Origin: Adineta vaga
Taxonomy: Eukaryota; Rotifera
Assembly (NCBI GenBank): GCA_021613535.1
Contig: CP075496.1
Location: 14,012,001 to 14,076,000 of the forward strand
DNA length: 64,000 nt
Direction of reading: 5' to 3'
The notes below the pieces were generated by a model that made no database searches, was not told the origin of the DNA, and saw only the letters and a program-made list of their open reading frames with translations. Position numbers and translations under genes: made by a program. Shown one piece after another: positions 60,560 to 64,000 of the stretch. Each line of letters starts with the position of its first letter. Position 1 is the stretch's first letter.

Positions 60560-60765
60560 ACATCAGATTCGAAGCCACCGCATCGGAATACCTCGGGAAA
60601 TGTCTTTTCCAGAAAATCGGTTTTCGATGTTTTTTTGACCTTTCACCCACATCCACCCACCCCCTACCAAGGTTACCCAATAGACCTCAGATTCAAACTC
60701 CCCCCATCGAAATACCTCTAGAACTATCGTTTCCGAAAAATCGATTTTCGATGTTTTCTTGATCA
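60560..60765. repeat. Two-unit direct repeat
   Basis: Two units each run from CATCAGATTCGAA or CCTCAGATTCAAA through ATCGGAATACCTC/ATCGAAATACCTC to TTTTCGATGTTTT. They are about 120 bp apart and about 75% alike by eye. They are non-coding. Confidence 0.6.
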
Positions 60766-61147
60766 TGCGGACACACAATCAAGCAAGCAATCAATCAGAC
60801 AATTTATGTTTACTGGACTCTTCTCTACGAGAAAGAGAACTAAGAGGACTAAGAAAATTGCGAGATAGTTCGCATCTTTGAAGGTTTCAATCAAAAGAAT
60901 CCATACATATATACGTGATATCGCTTTGATGTTCTGAATATGATAACTCCTTCTAGTCCTCCTAGTTCTCTCAGTCTTCTTAATTATCGTGACTTATCAT
61001 GTTAATAGAGACTATAGACAAAACATTTTATATAATGAATTACAAAAATGTGTTTTCTTAAATCCGCTAGTCCTCCCATTTCAGTTTTAACTAAGATTCA
61101 TTTTTTCCGTTAAAATTCTGATTGAAATTTAAAAGACCATTATATGA

Positions 61148-61790
61148 TTTTTAAGCGAGATATACACTGAGATATTTATCTTGGAGAGAGAGGTAAATGA
61201 CAATGGTGGAATCGATCACATAGAACTGGCATCAGATTCAAATTCGCTGTTATCGATAATTTTTTATCGAAATTGACCAAACACTCATGAAACATGGAGT
61301 TTTCTGCAAGGGAAAGATCAAAATAGGTCTCAGATAAATAGCTCTTCGAAAACTAGCACCGGATTCGAGATCCTCGACCCTGATTACCGTTCGGTCAACT
61401 CTGCCATGGTAGTATAATAACTTATAATTAGTTAATTAGCTAATTAATTAATCAGAATTTCGGAAAACTAACGTCAGATTCGAGATCCTCGACCACGAAA
61501 ACCTTTCCGTCGAGCCTTACTCGATAATTTCATATAGTTGATGATTCGTTAATTAGCTAATTAGGTGATTAATTTATTCGAATTTTAAAAAACTAACATT
61601 AGATTCGTGTTCCTTGACCTCGATTACCTTTTGTCAATCGTTTCCTGATGACCATCGTTAAGTTTTTATTGATTTATAAAATGCTGCCATCTGATTGGCT
61701 TGGACAAACTCACAAACGCACAAACTTTAAGCATTTTAACGACTTTATTTAACGTACCTATAATCCTTTCTTTCAGAAAAGGGAATAAAG
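61148..61790 (+). repeat. Dispersed repeat family, long copy with internal expansion
   Basis: Same family and orientation as 45430-45830. The centre is expanded. The unit from GATTCGAGATCCTCGACC occurs three times in imperfect form (about 61352, 61480 and 61601), and the later units follow TTAATTAGCTAATTA-rich spacers. The 3' ends of both copies share GCTGATTGGCTTGGACAAAC or a close variant. Confidence 0.75.
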
Positions 61791-61929
61791 CAGAATCGAT
61801 GTTGCACATATTTGTTACGGAATATACTCGATCTATAAATAAACAATTGATATTTTATGAAACAGACGATGAAAAATAAAAATGGACCTTCAAAACATTT
61901 CTTGTTAGTACTGAAAGGTGGCCACGTAA

Positions 61930-62199
61930 CTCTGTAAAAAAAAAAGGTGTCAAACTGAACCTTTTTTCGGTACTATTTTCAGAACCCTTTTTGGTTCTAG
62001 TAAAAAAATCTAGAACTTAAAATGGTTTTAGCCAGATGTGTAGAACTCTAGAAGGTTTTAGACTTTTCTTCTAGAACCAAAAAAAAGGGTTCTGAAAATG
62101 GTACCCAAATTTAGAACCATAAAAGGTTCAGCCGTAAAAGGTTCTAGCTCTAGGGTAAAACCTTTTATGGTTCACTATTACCCGGTTTTTTTTAGAGAG
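61930..62199. mobile_element. Foldback/MITE-like element with AGAACC-rich arms
   Basis: Outer ends CTCTGTAAAAAAAAAAGG and, inverted, CTCTCTAAAAAAAACCGG. Internal arms at 61969-62000 and 62071-62105 (GGTTCTAG against CTAGAACC, with TTTTCAGAACCC against GGGTTCTGAAAA) fold around a loop of about 70 nt. The element is non-coding and lies just upstream of the Env-like sequence. Confidence 0.55.
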
Positions 62200-62339
62200 A
62201 AGAGAACATTGACCATTCATCAGGATGTGACGGAGTCGATATACCAATGACGAAGCCACTTTTTCGGCGATCTTGTGCGACTTGAGTGATCGAGTGTCAG
62301 AAATACAAGCATTAGTTTCTGATACGAACAAACAGTTAC

Positions 62340-63371
62340 ATAGTTGAGAAGTTTCTGTACTGACTAATACAAACAGTACAATTCAATTAGCACGCTCATT
62401 TAGTAAAGCTCAAGAAAATATGGAAATCATGAGAACTAATATGGAAACTATAGCTAAACATGTATCGCGACTAGATTTGTTTTGTCGAGGCGCAGACGCG
62501 CTATAATTTACAAAACCACGCAGAACGTATTTACGAGAGGACGAAGAGCTCTATGCGTCGTATCGAGAATAACGATCTTAACTTGGATTCTTCTGTGGGA
62601 ATGACAGAACAAAATGAAATTTTGGAAATCGCTTATGAGCATCTTAAACACTCGCTACTCAATACAAGAGAATCGAAAGCCACGTTCATATCACGTATGC
62701 TCTTTGTGCAAACTGTACAGATTGTCCCATCAGAAAATGACTTATGTACCAACGATATTACAGGATATTACCCAGAGCATTTGAGTAACATCGTCTTCAC
62801 GTCTTATTTTGCAGCTCTCAAAGCTATTGTGAATGACAAGACTCAGGTTTATAAACTTACCCCCTTACCATATTTCATCGTTGATAAAGCAGAAAGAAAA
62901 GAGGTTTTTGGATTGCCAAAAATAATGGGCTTATCTATTGGTAGATATATTGAATGGCGAGAAATTAGGGAACAGAAAGCATGTGATTTTGGAGACTACA
63001 CGATTTGTCGCGATCCGCCAATTGTGCAAAAACGTATAAACAATATGTGCTTAGAACAATTAATGCCGACCGACCGTTCGTTTCATTGCTCGGTTCAGGA
63101 TTCTGTTTATAGTTCTCCAGATTTTGAGAAAATAGCGTCCAACGTAATGATATTGTCCACGAGGACGCCAATAAATTGCATCAGGAATGGAGGATTTCAT
63201 GTCTTCAAAAATTTGACGATTATTCACTTAGGATGTAATGACAGCTTCTATTGCGAAGGTAGCATAAACTTTATCGGAGATAAGCGATGTCAAACAGTAA
63301 AACCATACAAAATAAAAACTGTGAATGACCATCTTGAGGGTGTGAGTGTTGGAAGGCAAAGAGCAAAGTGA
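62340..63371 (+). mobile_element. Env-like glycoprotein remnant of a retroelement
   Basis: The main open frame is 62553-63371 (272 codons). Its layout recalls the C-terminal half of F-like Env proteins of gypsy/errantivirus-type LTR elements: YKLTPLPYF, then a strand-rich part, then regularly spaced Cys (DYTICRDPPI, NMCLEQLM, SFHCSV, TPINCIRNG, HLGCNDSFYC) and one NLT sequon. Just upstream (62340-62500) another frame encodes a helical heptad-like stretch ending ETIAKHVSRLDLF, as expected of a fusion-subunit coiled coil, but stops separate it. No signal peptide, membrane anchor, gag or pol is seen, so it is an isolated decayed piece. Captured env genes are known in bdelloid LTR elements. Identity is by pattern only. 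Confidence 0.45.
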
Positions 63372-63524
63372 GATTGCCTTCGATCCCTCTATTACACTGG
63401 ACACACGAAAAGCGTTGTCAGCGGGAAAGACACCGATTGATAACGGTCTGCAAAGCATTTACACCATATAACTTAAATGCACATTTAAAATAGTCGACGA
63501 TGCCTTATGTTAGGATACTTATGG

Positions 63525-63685
63525 AATTCAATACTTTAAAACTCGAGTACTCGAATTCTAAACTGAAAGTTTAAAATTTGAATAGTTTAAAATTCGAATG
63601 CTCGAATTCTAACTTCATAAATTTAGAAGTTGAAGAAGAAGTTTAATACTCGAATCGAATTAACGATTCCTACACTACTCCAATA
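63525..63685 (-). repeat. Dispersed AT-rich repeat, copy B (inverted relative to 35274)
   Basis: The reverse complement reads GTAGTGTAGGAATCG, then TTAATTCGATTCGAGTATTA, and matches 35274-35405 closely. It then extends about 30 bp further through TTTAGAATTCGAGTACTCGA. It lies after the Env-like remnant and may be part of the same or a nested element. Confidence 0.65.
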
Positions 63686-63710
63686 GGAATACCTTTATCT
63701 AAAAACCGCC

Positions 63711-64000
63711 ATGAACAGAAGATATAGAACGTCACCCATCTACTTTTTCTTTTTACTTCTAGTTTCGGCTTTGGTATGACATTATCAAATGCTATTTCAT
63801 TGTTTTCGCTTATCGTTTAGTTTTTTTCTTTTTTTTTCTATAGACATATGCATCAACAATTGATCTTAAAAAAATGTACGTTTTTAATATAATAGTTTCT
63901 ATATTAAAAATTCTTCTTAACTCACAAAAAAGATATGTTCTTACAGCGTTTCTGGCAACTTCTATTTTTTACGTGATTCAAGCTCCATTGTCAAAAAAAA
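63711..64000 (+). CDS. Start of a secreted-protein gene (partial, runs off the window)
   Basis: Three phase-consistent exons are visible: 63711-63773, 63844-63875 and 63947 to the window end. Introns of 70 and 71 nt have good signals (TTG/GTATGA to TTTCTATAG; AAAT/GTACGT to TTCTTACAG). The first exon encodes a clear signal peptide (SPIYFFFLLLVSAL) after a basic start (MNRRYR). The mature start reads YASTIDLKKIVSGNFYFL. Too little is visible to name a family. The neat splicing supports a real gene. Confidence 0.6.

Larger units (their letters stand above)
60090..62540. other. Repeat-rich, gene-free stretch
   Basis: No supported gene. It contains a pair of direct repeats (60560-60765), the long copy of a dispersed repeat (61148-61790) and a foldback element (61930-62199). 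CTAGTCCTCCTAG/CTAAGAGGACTAAG words recur near 60350-61070. Confidence 0.6.

Noticed and set aside
1-64000. CRISPR arrays, prokaryotic operons, telomeric repeats
   Set aside because: No regularly spaced direct repeats with unique spacers were seen, and genes are intron-split. No long telomere-type tandem such as TGTGGG was seen.

Overview
The window looks like an AT-rich bdelloid rotifer (Rotaria/Adineta-like) chromosome. Genes are split by mostly 50-60 bp GT-AG introns. Accessory gene types expanded in bdelloids are present: an ADP-ribosyltransferase followed by kinesin-light-chain-type TPRs, F-box/LRR paralogues and B-box plus propeller proteins. Most tellingly, 53.05-53.40 kb carries two copies of a gene matching the bdelloid spliced-leader (SL) RNA, arranged head to head. 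I had no database search; identities rest on motifs and family sequences I recognise.

Layout. 0-2.15 kb (-): 3' part of an AUTS2/fibrosin-family gene, followed by a microsatellite-rich, gene-poor stretch to about 6.5 kb. 6.5-22 kb (-): a large DOCK6/7/8-type Rho-family exchange factor. Its 5.7 kb intron (7.6-13.3 kb) contains a small membrane-protein gene on the opposite strand. 22.1-27.4 kb (-): two intact F-box paralogues around a decayed third copy. 28.7-34.4 kb: a ubiquitin-like-domain protein and the ciliary protein CFAP251/WDR66, divergently transcribed from about 300 bp. 34.4-37 kb: repeats, including a duplicated CFAP251 tail. 37-39.9 kb: a B-box/coiled-coil/propeller protein and a secreted protein, convergent. 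40.5-41.5 kb: two pseudogenes. 42.5-43.4 kb: a death-effector-domain membrane protein.

43.6-46.8 kb holds mobile-element remnants, including a small hAT-like element with 8-bp target-site duplications. 46.9-49.4 kb (+) is the ART and TPR pair, split by a frame change. 50-52.9 kb is a heavily decayed region resembling a hAT transposase. The SL RNA pair follows. 54.4-60.1 kb (-) holds an LRR-like gene with a frameshift, CutA, EDC3 and a Ras/Rheb-like GTPase lacking its 5' exons. 60.1-63.7 kb is repeat-rich with a retroelement Env-like ORF. A new secreted-protein gene starts at 63.71 kb.

The window is a mosaic. Conserved housekeeping and signalling genes (DOCK, CFAP251, EDC3, CutA, AUTS2-like) are compact. 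Lineage-expanded families and transposon debris between them show tandem duplication, frameshifts and truncation. Many start codons lie 5-15 nt after a pyrimidine-rich AG, which suits SL trans-splicing.
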